DNA from: Anarhynchus alexandrinus
Lineage: Eukaryota; Chordata; Aves; Charadriiformes; Charadriidae
Direction of reading: 5' to 3'
Assembly: GCA_008711295.1 (NCBI GenBank)
Contig: VUYV01000054.1
Span: 4,675,117 to 4,739,116 of the forward strand
DNA: 64,000 nt
Shown here: positions 23,847 to 37,400 of the stretch, one piece after another
Layout: each line of letters opens with the position of its first letter
Position numbering within the stretch: the first letter of the stretch is position 1
Notes under the pieces: generated by a model
Databases searched by the model: none
What the model saw: the letters and a program-made list of their open reading frames with translations, nothing else
Told to the model about the DNA's origin: nothing
Made by a program: the position numbers and the translations under genes

Positions 23847-25180
23847 CTGAATAAGATTAGAATGAAAAGTTTATTTAGTGTCTCACCTTTAGCAGAAAAA
23901 ACCTCACAAACGATACTTTGAAGAATTTTTGCTTTCGTTGACCTATGCACATGCAGGTTGACAGCAGCATTGCCTCAGAATAGTATTCTGGATTTACTCA
24001 ATGAATTATTTTGACAAGAGCTCCAAGAGCCTTCAGACCCAGAGTAAACCAGTAATAATGCTCAGACTTACAGGAAAGTACATCATCATGCCACCCTTGT
24101 CTGGGATTGAATTTGCACTCTCCTCAATCACTTAATCCTTAGTTTTGTCAACCTTATCTCAGCTATATTTCCAGATGCTGATATGAGTACAGTTAGGTTC
24201 CTGTGTGCAAGTTTTCATTCTTTGTATGACAAATCAGCAGGAGGCAGAGAGGATCCTTTCCTCCTGCATCACACCACACATGTACAGGCTGACTTTAACA
24301 GCGTCATTATTTCTTATTCTAAAGTTATTACAAGGACATGCACAATTACTCATGAACCTAATCTTCTACCATATCACAAATCAATTGTTCCCTTGACAAA
24401 TATGAAGCATTCTAAACACACTGCTAAAATACACGACCAAAATTACAAATTCTTTTAGGAAGTCTACTACTTCTCCAATTCAGCAATTAAAAAAAATAAC
24501 AGAAGGAAAAAAAGTCATATTATCTATAAGTCTTCAAGCTAAATAGAAACTCAAACTCAACTTGCAGCAACATGGGAGAAGGTAACTAAGCAAAAAGCGC
24601 ACTCAGATTGAAATGCAATATGAATCCTGCAGTTCACATTAATCGCAGCTCCAAAGATCCAACAGCCTTCAAGTCTTCTACCTGCTTTCTTCCCCACCAC
24701 CACTTTAACCTTACTACTCTTTCAATCCCTTAGTCATGTAGAGAGGAAAATCCTCCTCTTTAGATACTAATGCTGTAGGTAAACCACTTATTTTAATTCT
24801 AAATGCAACTTCATTTCTTGAACTTCACCCAAAGACTAATCATTTTTGTCTCAACTACATGAAAAATATCCTGACCAACTCTGCTATTAAAATGAATTGC
24901 TTTTCATCCCCTGCATCTTCCACAAGATATCCAAACAAAAAATAGACAAACTTAAATCATATTTTTTATGAAACTTATTTCAGCAACAGGGAATTTCTAA
25001 AATTATATTTTACTTCACCTCCCAGCCTTGTATAACCAAAATCATAACAAGAAGTTTGCCTTTACAGGTGGAAGACTATTAATACAACCTCACAAGAACA
25101 GCAGTTGTGTTTGTATAGCACCTAAGCAGTACAGTCCTCAAATGTGAGTTGGGAAACTCTGGGCATCACTCCAAAATCAA

Positions 25181-25211
25181 CACATACACGCACGCGTGTG
25201 CACACACACAG
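25181..25211. repeat. Alternating purine-pyrimidine (CA/GT) tract
   Basis: The sequence ACACATACACGCACGCGTGT then GCACACACACA alternates purines and pyrimidines for about 30 bases and includes the self-complementary core GCACGCGTGTGC-like. Such tracts can adopt left-handed Z-DNA and are usually length-polymorphic. It lies in the host intron, roughly 8 kb upstream of the ANGPTL1 start codon. Confidence 0.8.
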
Positions 25212-26049
25212 AAACAAATTAAAATACTTGTGGTTCAAAGGTGACATATAAAAAAGCAAATAAAAAAGGTATTACACATGACCTGATATACTACTAAATT
25301 TCTCAATTTTCTATTCTGCTAGAATCAGTTTATTAAAAATTAGAAAGGATAATCAGAAATATGAGATAGCATAGCAATTAAATGTGACTATCTAGACTGC
25401 ATAAGCTGTCCCAAATCTAACATTGCTAAGCAATTTCCAAACAGGCCTTAAAAATCCCAAACCAGCTCAGTCTTCCACAGAAAGTAGTAAATCATGCTTA
25501 CTAATTATAATTAAGGAAATTCACTATGAACAGGCACCTACAATATTATGCAGGACTTTACAGACCAATGTATTTTTAGGATTATCTTTGTGAATGACTT
25601 GCTCAATTAAGCACTGATTTTTTTTCTTTTAGCTAAATCAAGAGCTCTTCTGTAGAGAGCTGTTCTCTAAACTTATTCAATGCATTTCTATGAAGTCTAA
25701 AATAATTTTGAAAGCATACTAGGGTAATTCTCTTTCAAATGTAATTGGCATGTCCTTTGTGAAGAAAACGAACAAATCAATGGAATCCAATTGAATGCGC
25801 TTAAGTGCTGGCTGACTATTGACAGAACTCAAGCCAGTATTCTGCATTCCTCACAGGGCATATCTCTGTGGGTTTTGCTACTTCTAACACCAGTCAGATG
25901 TTATCAAATATTCTGATACCTACCCAAAACTATCACACACACAGTTCTAACATTTTCCACATGTATCAGAGTCTTCATGTGTTTAACAACTGGAACTGTT
26001 TCTTATTAACTGAATGTCGAGAATTGAATGCGACATTCTGTTGAACATT

Positions 26050-26811
26050 CTTCTAGACTATAAATGGTTCATTTTTCCTGTTGTATCCAGCCAGGCTGCC
26101 CCTTTTATTCCCAGCAACACAAATCGAGTTTTATCAGCCTGAAAGAATCTTTCTTCTAAATGAAGCCCAGTACTGTAATAACTTGAAAGGCATCTTTAGG
26201 CAGCGTAGTAAAAATGTTTGATTTGTAATTGCCTGCTGAACTCTTGCACAGTCTGTTGCCATATGGTACCCTCCCTTCTACTGGCAAACAATCTTTCCTT
26301 GTTCCTAACTTCTCAGCCTCCCTACCCCCTCCTTTTCTGGAGGGTATGGATAGGAAATCCGAAGGAGGAGTTTCTTCTGCTCTCAGTGTGTTTGCGGTGA
26401 CATCATAGGTGGGCTGAACGTCTAAGACGAGTGTGTGTTTGTTTAAAAAAAACTGTCCAAAAGTGATGTATATGGAATCTGGGTCAGCTGTAGCTGGTTA
26501 GTGCACTTCTGCATATGAGAGTAAAACACTGCAGTTTCAAAAAACATTTCTTTCTGTCTTCTGGAATAACGCATACTGGAACATAACTTTTTTCTTCTTT
26601 TTTTTTAATGATTAGTTAGCTTGGTTATCATATGGAGAAACCCAATTCCTCAATACAGCTTGGATCTAACAGAGAAAGACAAAAGCAGTTTTCAACTCCA
26701 ACTGCAGATTAACAATCCACAGCATCGGGTAATATAGGAAGAAAAAGCAACTTGGCCTCTGGATTTTCCATCTACCACAGAAGCAAAACAGCTGGAAGAT
26801 TTTTTTTCTTG
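26050..26811 (+). promoter_or_regulatory. ANGPTL1: Candidate ANGPTL1 promoter and 5' untranslated exon
   Basis: The coding start of ANGPTL1 is preceded by an acceptor site (33572-33573), so at least one non-coding 5' exon should lie upstream. This stretch is a guess at its position. It has a TATA-like CTATAAATGG near 26057-26066, a CRE-like TGACATCAT near 26398-26406, and a strong donor G|GTAAGT at 26811/26812 that could end an untranslated exon. No CpG island is visible. Other donors upstream of 33573 could serve equally well. Confidence 0.2.
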
Positions 26812-29800
26812 GTAAGTTTTAAAAAGTTATTCTTACTTGCAAGTTTAATTTTGAGCTATTTGCAAATTCTACATGCATCTCCCTCAACATACAATTGTGA
26901 AGAAACAAATCTCTCTCAGGCTGAGAAAAGTTTGACAAAAAAAAAAACCCTCTCTTCTGTGGCATTTGGTATACTTTGGAAACTTGGAAAGAATTAAAAA
27001 GGACTCTGCTTACGAGCAGAGACTAACTCATTCCAGTTGTAAGGATGAACACGTTTCAGTTGTTTAGCTGTAAATCTTCTGTAGATTTTGTTATCTACAG
27101 TTACAGAAAATTAGTGCTACCAGATTCTTTGCTAAGCATGTAATTTGGGTATTGTGAACATATTAATGTGAAATTCTGATCCTACCAGAAAGCAAAAGCC
27201 AAAAATGCTATCGATTTCAGGGCAGCTGGATTTCACCCAACAGCAGAGCATAGACCTAGCATTACTAGAACTAGAAAATGGATACCTCAATAAAACCACT
27301 GTAAAAAGTCCCAAGTAAATCAATGCACATCTGTAAGTAGCCATCATTGTATATCGTTTCAACTAGATTTTTATTTACGGTACTTCTGAGCAGTAGAAGT
27401 ATGCTAAGTTGTACAACCAACCAAGAAACCCAAGTCATACATTGATTCAGAATATAATCAAGTTTGCAGCACAAACAATTGTGCAGCCGAAAATCGAAAG
27501 ACATTGCTGCAACAGGCACAATAGCCCTTCCTTTAACAATTTGTGGAACGATGGGGAAGTTAATTGTACCTCAATTGAACAGCAGTTTGTTTCTAAATAA
27601 AGATTCATTTCATAAATATGAAATGCAACATACAAGGCAACACTATATTAAGTGGAAAATAAAGGAGTTTGTTACAGTTGTTCTTTGGGAGGAGGGAGAG
27701 AGAAGGATGCAGTTGCATGTCAACAATTAAAACAAAGTTGTTTACAAACAGAAGACAAAAGTACAGATAAAAAAAAAGAGTTCTTAATACATAATTTTCT
27801 ATTTTTTTGCCTTTCTTCATGCTGACTTGGTAAATAACCCAGAACAATAGAAAAGAATTTAAGTTACGTATTTGTATTAACAAACTCTCAGAAACGTCTG
27901 ACATGCTAAGAGAGAATGAAGGGGGTGATGCTAAAAGAAGAGACAAAGTGTTACAGAAAGCAAACTTAATTAAGATGTAGTAGCTATGGGAGGAAAAAAG
28001 TCCGAAGCAGTCTTGACAAACAAGAAAGATGGATCCTTTCCAAGCTCTTGAGCCTTTTTTCTTGCTATCCTTTTGTGCTGCTTTACATATTAAAGAGAAC
28101 AACCTAAACAACAACAAAAAAACATTTGCAGCCTACATTGTGTGCTTTGGACACCAGTCTCCACTCATTCATGATTAGCCAAGGTTTTGATTTACACTGC
28201 TTAGAACAATTCCTAAATCTTTCACAAATGAAAACAGCTGAGTCAATAATTTTAAAGCAATAAACTGGCTGTGTGTAAGGTTTTAACTCTTTCTCCTTTG
28301 CTGTCTTCCAACTTTAGAGTTCAAATTTTGAAATGCTTATTTTAAAACAAATAATGGAATACTAATATTATTCTGTTGCCACAAGAATGATCTGAAGTAC
28401 GATGGAAAACTATGCCATTTAAAGTTCTACATGAATTTACTTCCAAGAAAGGGAATTCTGAACCTTTAAACTTTTGCCAGTAACTACACGGCTTTATCAG
28501 GTCTTAATTACCGTTTTGCTGGGCTTAGTTTGTTTTTTGTAACATGCGCTATTAGTCTGGTCCTTAAAATTTATACACCAGTGAATGAAGCAAAGTTTCC
28601 TACAGCAAACATCACTAGACACTTAATGTCTTCAGTATCTGTTTTACAGAGAATTCTGGAGCCCCTAAATAACACATTTCCAAACGCAAAACGCACCACT
28701 CCATTGTACCTGCCTGTTAAAATGGCGCAAACACACACAGTGACTGCAAACAAATGAAAAGGAACCCTCACATTAAAAAAAAAACTTCACCAAAAAATCT
28801 GGAACTGTTATGGTATATTGCTGTGTTTTCAGAATATCCCATATGACAAGATTTACAAATCTCTTCTGCAGAGAACTTCTAAGAATCTATAATTTTTAAA
28901 AGTGACACATTTTCAATAACTACTTCAAGAACCCCTGAAGATTTTTCGATTGTCTTTCCTAAAAGGAAACATATTCCCTTTAACCTCAGAGAAGCAGAAT
29001 TTTCTGACTCAATACATCATGTATCTGACTAACAAAACTCAAGGATGTATTATTCCTGGATCCCAGTCAATACAATTGAAAGTAATCCTGTTATTTCAGC
29101 AGAGGCAGAGCGACTTGCCAGAAAAGCATTTGTTTATATAGGGGAAAGTAACTTACTGAAGTAGACAGATATATCAAAAACCCATGTGAACCTTTCTCCT
29201 CTAATAAGAGTGTTTTCCCCACATCAGTATTACTTCTAATGTTATGGACCCAGTTTTAAGCTAAAAAAATCCACAAAAATCTCCACTTATTCTGTGTAGA
29301 GATAGGGGAACATAGATGGTTTTATTCATTTTAGCCACTTAGACAAAGCTTAACAGGAAATGAAGTAGGCGTAACATCAATAACAGAGCTTTCAGACTAA
29401 CTGGTATCGTGTTCAGAGGAACTTTATTCTCGGTATTATCATTTACTTTCTTAAAAAAACCTGTCTGTTTCTCTGTTTTACACGTTTATAAATGGAGGTT
29501 TATAAGAAAGGGCACCGCTGACATTTATCATTTGACCATATCCTTTTAATGAATACCCTGAATAAAGATATGTACTGATACTCCACCTTCCATGCAAAGG
29601 GAATTCTATATGCACATTTACCTGCAACACTTCCCTTACCTTCAGTTGTAACAACCTACACTGCCCAGGGAGAAGCTTGTCTCTGAAAGAACGGCTTCTA
29701 ATTTGTGTTGTGGGTCTCCAAATTCTACATCCTGCTGAACATGAGAGTCACAGCAGTACAACAAAGAACAAATAGTTTGTTGTGTAGAAAGTTTAAAATG

Positions 29801-32800
29801 CCAAATATATACCAGCTTCCACACTTCCTCATTCCTGCAACCCTAATATTTGTAAGTGATACAATATTTTTGAGGGCAACACAGCCCATGTTATAGTAGT
29901 TTCTCAGTGAAAGTTAAAATAGTGGTTACTGGTTTATTTTGCTCTTTTAAATTGGAATTTAATTCCTTTAAACACCTTTAAAAGTAATAAAACAAAAGAT
30001 TAATTTTGGAAACAAGTTGGGTTTTTTCTTCATGGAGATCAGTCTGGAAAAAGAAAATAACCAGAAGAAAAAGGAATGGTATTAAATGTAAAATGGTATT
30101 GAAGCCCTATCCACAGCTCTGAGTATTTCTGACAAGATGGTGATGAAGTTTGTATTGCTATGAAGAGTAGTAAACTGCACATTTTCTCCTGCAGAAGCAA
30201 TAGAACATCAGCATACTAGAACATATGTAATGCAACTTCTACAGAAATCTGAGACCCAAAACTGGGTGACACAGAAATACAACAGAACCAGTGAAGTAAC
30301 AGTCTATTCTAATTTAAAAAACATGACAGTTCATAAAGCGTTAAATAACATTTTAAAGAAATAGTATCTGTAATCATGATCTCTCTCGCTTATTTTCCAA
30401 GGTCTGCATTCAGGCATTTCAGCAGCCCCACTCACTACAAGCAACTTGCAGGAAGGGTTTGAGACTGTGGTTCTGTCTAAACTGATCCCTGAGCCTCCAC
30501 CGCTTTATCTCATAACAGTTATGACACTACCTAAACATCTAAATCTAGGAATCTGTGGCATAATGTGTCTAATTAAAAAACCCTAAAACTATTTCCCAAC
30601 TCTAATATTTGCCATTTTTTAGTTTTACATATTAGGCTATCATTCCGTGATATTTTGGATAAACAGTTTATATTTTTTTAAGCTGCTTGCCCAGAACATC
30701 AGGAAATTTCTGAAACAGTATTTTCATTTCCTTCTAAGCTGATTAAAACTCCAGGTAAATATCTTACTCACAGCCTATTCTTGTATAACAAGTTAGGCGT
30801 TAAGCTAGTCAAACATGCCAAGCAACATCATAAGATGTTTAATTTTTTCAACATCAAAATTTATCAGGCAGATTCTCAGAAGGAATTAATCCCTGCTTAT
30901 CTGTCTCAGTTTAATACAAGACATTAGAATTTCAAAGTTCTAGGGCATAATCTTATGCAGCTGTTGCATTTGGTTATGCTATATTAGACCATTTAATTCA
31001 TTTTATGATCTGACAGCACATATATAGACACAGAACTTCTAACTCGTAAGTGTAAAAGTTCAAAATGAACACATATAATATTAAAAGAAATGCAGAAAGA
31101 CTGCAGCAGAATACATGGTCAGAAAGTGGGCTACATTGCAAAACGTTTGGTTTTGAAGGAGTCATTTAAGTTTTAATGTATTTCAGGGGAAAAATGTGCT
31201 GCTGAGGGGAAAACCCCCAGCCATTCATTATTTAAGTAACTGTATAGGGTCTTTAAAAACTACCAAGAACTAAAGTGTTATTCACCTTTTTAGACTATGA
31301 AGTAGCTATTATATACTGTGAACATAGTAAAATACTGGACTTGTACTATGGCTGCATCTTTAACCATATGCCATGAAGTCACTTTCACTGCATCTGCAAA
31401 CACTGAACATAGAAGTATTGAAAAATAATTTAGGAGATGTGAAGAGGTTTTAAACTTTAGACAATTAGTTCAGCTCATCCTTGTCCAGTTAGAAACCACA
31501 CATAAACCTGTTTCCCATGTGTTTACCATAATTCATGTGAAAATTTAAACTAATGAACTTCAAACTCTGAGCATTGTTCAAATGATTAATGTTTTAAATG
31601 TCTGAAATTACCAAATAAAAACACACTATTAGCTACGAAGAAAAGTGATACTTTTTCCTACTTAAAAAAAAAACCACCACCACAGAAGTTACACTTTCAG
31701 CAGAGAAATATTAACAAAACTTTTAACCAAGTTCTACTTTTGAGAAAAATAATTACTAGTAGATCACAAAATACTTATTACTACGTACTAACAGTAAAAA
31801 ATACAGAAATAAGTTTTTAAATATAAACTTTTTCAAACTTTTATGTATTCCCTCCATTTATGTAAGGTAAGAAATGATTTTCAGTATGTGTTAAAGGCAA
31901 GTGTTTTCTTCCCCTCCCAGAAGCAGGGCTTGCAATACAACTGTCAGCGAAAAAGCTGTATTCTAGGCAACAGTGAAACATTCGATCAAGATTCCTAGAT
32001 ACAATTCCTGACTGCATGCACAGCATGGTTTGAAGTTTGTAACCACTGCTCTTAGTGAAGCCAAAAAATAAAGACTTGATATGTTTACTCTGAGATTGAG
32101 CAGAAATCATTTGTAGCAGTAATATTAAAGCCAGTAACAGAACATGGAGAAGTCACCTGACACAAAAGTCAGCTTGTCATTTGTAAATGTGAATGTAAAA
32201 GGGAGCAGCACTGGTCTGCTTCTCCTTCAGGATGACTGTTTCAGGACTGCCAAATGCACTTGAACTTGGCAGGAACAGCATGAAAATTATTAACTTTCTC
32301 CAGTTTTACTTTATTTCCCTTCGTAACTATACAAAGGCCACTGTAAGAGGCCTTGTACAACTGCTAATAGTAGTCTGGAAAGGAAAGCCAGATCAGCAGC
32401 TGAGATAAGAAGGAGGAGTGATCTGCTTGACAAAGCAAGTAAGATGTGCAAAATGAGATTTTTTTCCCCTATTTAAGTGCTACCTTTGTTTATCATCTCA
32501 AATATTTTAAAAGTTAAAAAAACCCCAGGTTCTCTAAAAACATTCTTCAATCTTTATCACTGCATTTTAATTCTTTAACAAAATCAAGAAATACATTATT
32601 TTATTTAAAAGGTGAATGACACTCTTCAGTATGGTATTTACATTGGTAACACACCCAAATAACCCAGTGTTATTTGGATAAAAATGTTCTCAAAGATACA
32701 AAAATAGTGTGGCAACAATTTTAAACGCTCATCTCAAAAGGCAACTAAGTAGGAACACAAATACAGAGCAAAGTGTTACAGGCTTTCCCTACAAATTTAA

Positions 32801-32916
32801 AGTTACTTGAATATGTAATTTTCAATGTTCAAGACAACCATGTCACACTAATCTCCTGCCTAACGCTAATGTTCAAAAATAGTGTTCGATATGTCTGTAT
32901 TCTTCAAGTCTACTTA

Positions 32917-33010
32917 GGGACATGTTTTAGTGCTGGTTTTGGCAGTGTTAGGTTGATGTTTGGACTCGATGATCTTAAAGGTCCCTTCCAACCTAGATGA
33001 TTCTATGATC
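32917..33010 (+). mobile_element. CR1 LINE 3'-end fragment
   Basis: The plus strand reads AGGGACATGTTTTAGTGCTG, then GGCAGTGTTAGGTTGATG, GACTCGATGATCTTAAAGG and TCCCTTCCAACCTAGATGAT followed by TCTATGATC. This is the sense-orientation 3' end of a CR1 element, including the terminal ATTCTATGAT repeat unit. It has the same orientation as ANGPTL1 and lies about 600 bases upstream of its start codon, in the probable 5' intron. It is truncated at the 5' end. Confidence 0.92.
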
Positions 33011-33573
33011 TGTGTATATATAAATTTGAAAAATGTGTGTATATATGAATAGGTACATACATAGTATTTAACAAATTATACCTCTCTCTATACGTATATG
33101 AATATAAAAGAGGACCAGAAAGGCTTATTTAATCAAAATTCCAGAATTTAGATAAATATTTTTGAAAATATTATCAGCCATCACTCTGTCTCCCTACTTC
33201 CCTTCCATGAAGATATTCTGCAAGCACTCTGTATGTTCTATAACTTCATGAATTTAATTGCAGTGAGTACAGATCTCAGCAGTCAAATTTATAATGAAAG
33301 CATAATACATAACTAAGCAGAACTTAATTTCCAGAAGTTTATCCAGCGCAACAACTTTTCTACTAAATCCAATACCTAAATATTAAGGTTTGCTGCTCAA
33401 AATAGAAAGTTATTCTTTGAAGCTAATCTAATGGAACCTAACTTAAAGCAACAGATTCCAAAGAACTGTCTATGTACATGTAAGCATGACAAACCCATCA
33501 TCTTATGTAGTTAAAGCAGTACAGAAGCATTAGTTATGGCTCTAATTTATTTTATCTCCTATCTCTTCAATAG

Positions 33574-33605
33574 TCTCACCTGACAGTCATCACACTTGCT
33601 TCAAA
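33574..33605 (+). other. ANGPTL1: ANGPTL1 5' untranslated segment of first coding exon
   Basis: A long pyrimidine-rich stretch ending in TCTCTTCAATAG (AG at 33572-33573) makes a convincing acceptor 32 bases before the start codon. The first coding exon therefore probably begins at 33574, with the transcription start further upstream. The sequence before ATG is TTCAAAATGA, with A at -3, a good initiation context. Confidence 0.6.
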
Positions 33606-34431
33606 ATGAAGATATTTAAATGGACTTTGGGTGTACTATTGTTCCTCCTGTTGTCTATTGGGCGCTGTACAGAACAATCTACACCTGATAAAACATCCCA
33701 ACGGAGGCACCCTCGTTCAGCAGATGGTGGAGAGGAAGGGAAGAAATGTGGTTACACATTCTTGGTCCCAGAACAAAAAATCACAGGGCCAATTTGCGTG
33801 AATACTAATGAACCAGGTACTGGTAACAGAAAAGACGAAGTCACAAGAATGGACATAGAAAACTTGAAGGATGTCCTGTCCAAGCAAAAGCGGGAGATTG
33901 ACATTTTGCAATTGGTAGTGGACGTAGATGGAAACATTGTGAATGAAGTAAAATTACTGAGGAAAGAAAGTCGTAACATGAACTCTCGGGTCACGCAACT
34001 TTATATGCAACTCCTGCATGAGATAATTCGAAAGCGTGATAACTCACTTGAGCTTTCCCAACTGGAAAACAAAGTCCTTAATGTTACAACAGAAATGTTG
34101 AAGATGGCAACAAAATACAAGGAGCTTGAAGTAAAATATGCAGCACTAACTGATCTTGTAAATAATCAGTCTGTGACTATCTCACTGCTGGAAGAGCAGT
34201 GCTTGAGAATCTTCTCACGACAGGACACCCATGGGTCTCCACCTCTTGTTCAAGTTGTGCCACAGCACATTCCTAACAGCCAGCCATACACTCCCGTTCT
34301 TCTGGGAGGTAACGAGATACAGCGAGACCCAGGTTACCCTAGAGACAGAGATGTAAGGCCACCACCTGATCCAGCTACTTCTCCTACAAAGAGTCCTTTC
34401 AGAGTACCACCACTGGCTTTAATTAATGAGG
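33606..34431 (+). CDS. ANGPTL1: ANGPTL1 coding exon 1: signal peptide, coiled coil, linker
   Basis: This exon has 826 nt (275 codons plus one base). Residues 1-21 form a signal peptide with a hydrophobic core (LGVLLFLLLSIG). CGYTFLVPEQKITGPICVN (48-66) is the conserved N-terminal cysteine segment of the family. Residues 80-200 contain heptad-like leucines (LQLVVDVDGNIVNEVKLL) and form the oligomerising coiled coil. Possible N-glycosylation sites are N159VT and N187QS. The linker is proline-rich with a charged RDRDVR stretch (246-251). The donor is GTGAGT after the first base of glycine 276. The frame stays open about 50 codons past the donor to a stop near 34589, so intron retention would give a truncated product. 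Confidence 0.96.
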
Positions 34432-37400
34432 GTGAGTTAACTATCACTATTTATCTAGCCTGCGATTTCTCTGTTTCAGAGGGAAACTGTACTGGCTATA
34501 GGAATAGAATGAAGAATTTAAAGTATCCGGTACAGCTAGACCTTGCTCCTGATTTTCTCCACACCACCCCCCCACTCCCCAAGCTTTAGTTTGCCAAATA
34601 GTCTAATTCTTATGCTATAGCTGCAGAAGACAAATTTGTTGAAATAGTTGATACTCAGAAATTCAGTCTGAAGAATTTACAAATTTGAGTCACAAAGTAT
34701 TGTGGTTTCTGTCTCCAGCTGGGTTTGACTTACATTGAATATTAGCATATACTTTCTAGTATTTAGCCCTGTTTCTTTGAAGATGCCTAATAGCTACACA
34801 TTACAGTAACCAGCAATGGTGAATAACAGAAGCTAATTAATCTTAAATAAAAAAGTCATTTTAAGTAGTTATCCTTTATACTTAAACAAATACATTTGCC
34901 AGAAGTTAATCCTGCTAGAAGAATTTTGCTCCTCCTATTCTCAGCTGCTTTAAAATGAACAACTAAATCCACCAACACAGTCGTGCAATAAGTCTCTAAG
35001 TGTTTGGTTGAAATATTCAAGAGAGTAGGATAAGTTTGAAACTATAATTGCATCAAGGCTGGATCCAATTAGATGCACTCAGCTTTGAAAATTTAAAATG
35101 AGTAACTACATTCCCAGTAATTTGATGTCAGTAGGGGAGGCAAGTTAAACTAATACCATAAATATTATGAAAACACATTCAGGAGACTACACCATATCTT
35201 CATGTGTTATATTCTTCTGGTCATTAGATAAATTCATTCATCACTAGAAACAAAACTAGTGACAAGAAAATTAACTACCTCTGAGCTGCCCTGAATTCTA
35301 TCATGATTCTCACTTTATTAAAATTTTGACAGCATTGCGATAAAAAAAATAATTAAGGATTCAGAAAACCAAGTTTTTCTCAGACATCCATTCAAGTGCT
35401 TGCTATTGGCTCCTGTTAGGTTTCACACCAAAAGGGTTAGGTTGGGGGTTTTTTTTGTGTTTGGGTTGTTGGGTTTTTTCTTGCTTTCAAACTGCCTTTA
35501 GTCACAGTTGGAAGTTCAACTTCATTCCCAAGATGAAGACAAATATTTGTTTGTGACTGTTCTACAGCATTACAAACAACTAGCTTCTGCTGTAAAGAAC
35601 AGCTATTTTTATTCAGGGTCTGCAGAAAATTCAGGCACAAGCCCAAGTAAAATGCTAGATGTCATGAGAATTTAAATCGCACCTCGTGACACAAAGGAAA
35701 CAGTTAATGTAAATGCATTACGTTAATGTCTGGTCAGACAGCAAAAATATAATTCTAAAAAACGGTGACTTCCTGTTTCCCAGAAAACCCACGCTTCAAG
35801 GTTTTGTTAAAACTGCACCTTTTTCTGTCTTAATATATGTCTGCTGTACATACAAAATGAAGCAATAGCACTAAGTATTTTTCTCTCAATTATCTCCCAT
35901 GGTTTTCACTAACCCCTTTGCCCCTAAAAGTTCAGAGTTTGAATCCATTTTTGCAAGGGAACACAAAAGAAATCTTAGGAAATTTATTTTAACATTATTC
36001 AACTTCCTTTATTTAGTACTAGATTCTTAAGTTTGAAGTTTAAGTGTTTCTTGCAGTGCCTTGGGAAAATGAGGGTTGAGAATGCTACAACTGGTAGAGC
36101 ATCAATCATCAAAACCAAAACTTGTAAATTGCAAAACAATGCGCAGTTATTATCTCTGATTTTTTAAATTAAGGTAAGCATATTTAATAGTCCACAGAAA
36201 CAAAACTGTCCATGTCATAGAAAATGAACTTTCCAGTTAAAAGATGATGACAACTTATAATGTATAAAGATGTCAGAGAAGACTAATGAAAATCAAACAG
36301 TCCCACTTAGAAACAGGCATGTAAAACACTTGGTTACAAGAGAATAAAAAACTGGACAAATAAGTAGGAGTGTTATCCTACTGTATTTGAAGAAGTCATA
36401 CCTAACAAATACTTGCATGCAGCAGAAGTCTACAGACGGGTCAATGTTCATCTTAATATTGTGAGTGGAGAGTAAAATTGACAATATATGGGGAACAGAA
36501 GGATGAGATCATACTTTGGTTGATTTGCGTTAAAATTGCTCTAAAACTTGAGGAAGAATAACATTCCTGTGAATTATACTTTTAACAATTATCTTAATCT
36601 TTGGAATAAAAACCAGTGTCTCCAAATTTTACCACCACTATGTTGCAAAAAGTAGACAGAATACTTGAAAATTACATGCCCCACCCCCTCGCTAATATCT
36701 TTCAGTTAATGTAGCTTTTTTTTAATCTATTTGCCCAATTTTCTTCTGGAATTTTTCTCTACTACTGCTCAAAAAATCCTTTATATGAAGCTTACACAAA
36801 CACAGCTTCTATATCATCTGCTCAAGATAACATTTGGCATCTTAAAATAGGATTCAGCCATCATTTTATTAAGCTTCCAACTTAAAATATTTGATCATTT
36901 TCCTGCTCTACTAAATCTAATTTTCAATAGAATATGATCTATATTAAATCACACATCTAAAACCCAATTTTAGAAGGGAAATATTAAACAGATCATCTTC
37001 TCAGAGTATTTCTAATTTATAACTAATTGTCTCAGCAACTTAGCATACACAGACTATTAACAAAGATTAGATATGCATGAGATATTTATTCCTTACATAG
37101 ATAACAAGATTTTAAACAGAATAATTGTTTTTTCATTAGCCAGAGCCTCCACTCACACCAGCACTGTGGAGAATCTTACACTGTTTCACAAATCTCAGCA
37201 TTTCCACTGGACAAGAAATGGACCAATTCTTATACCATGAACTTAAAGTAATTACATATAACGAAGAATTTACTTCTCAAAAAAAGATTCAAGGTTATAC
37301 ACCAAAAGTTATAGGATTTGTTGGATTTCCTTACACTAAAAGCAGAATTCTGTTACCCCTACCACAACATTAACTTATGATAAGCACATAGACAAATCTG

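Noticed and set aside
32773..33000. A 75-codon plus-strand frame ending in GLDDLKGPFQPR
   Set aside because: The last part is the usual translation of a CR1 3' end; the frame is not a gene.
33717..33994. Minus-strand open frames overlapping ANGPTL1 exon 1
   Set aside because: They are antisense shadows of the coding exon and show no independent motif.
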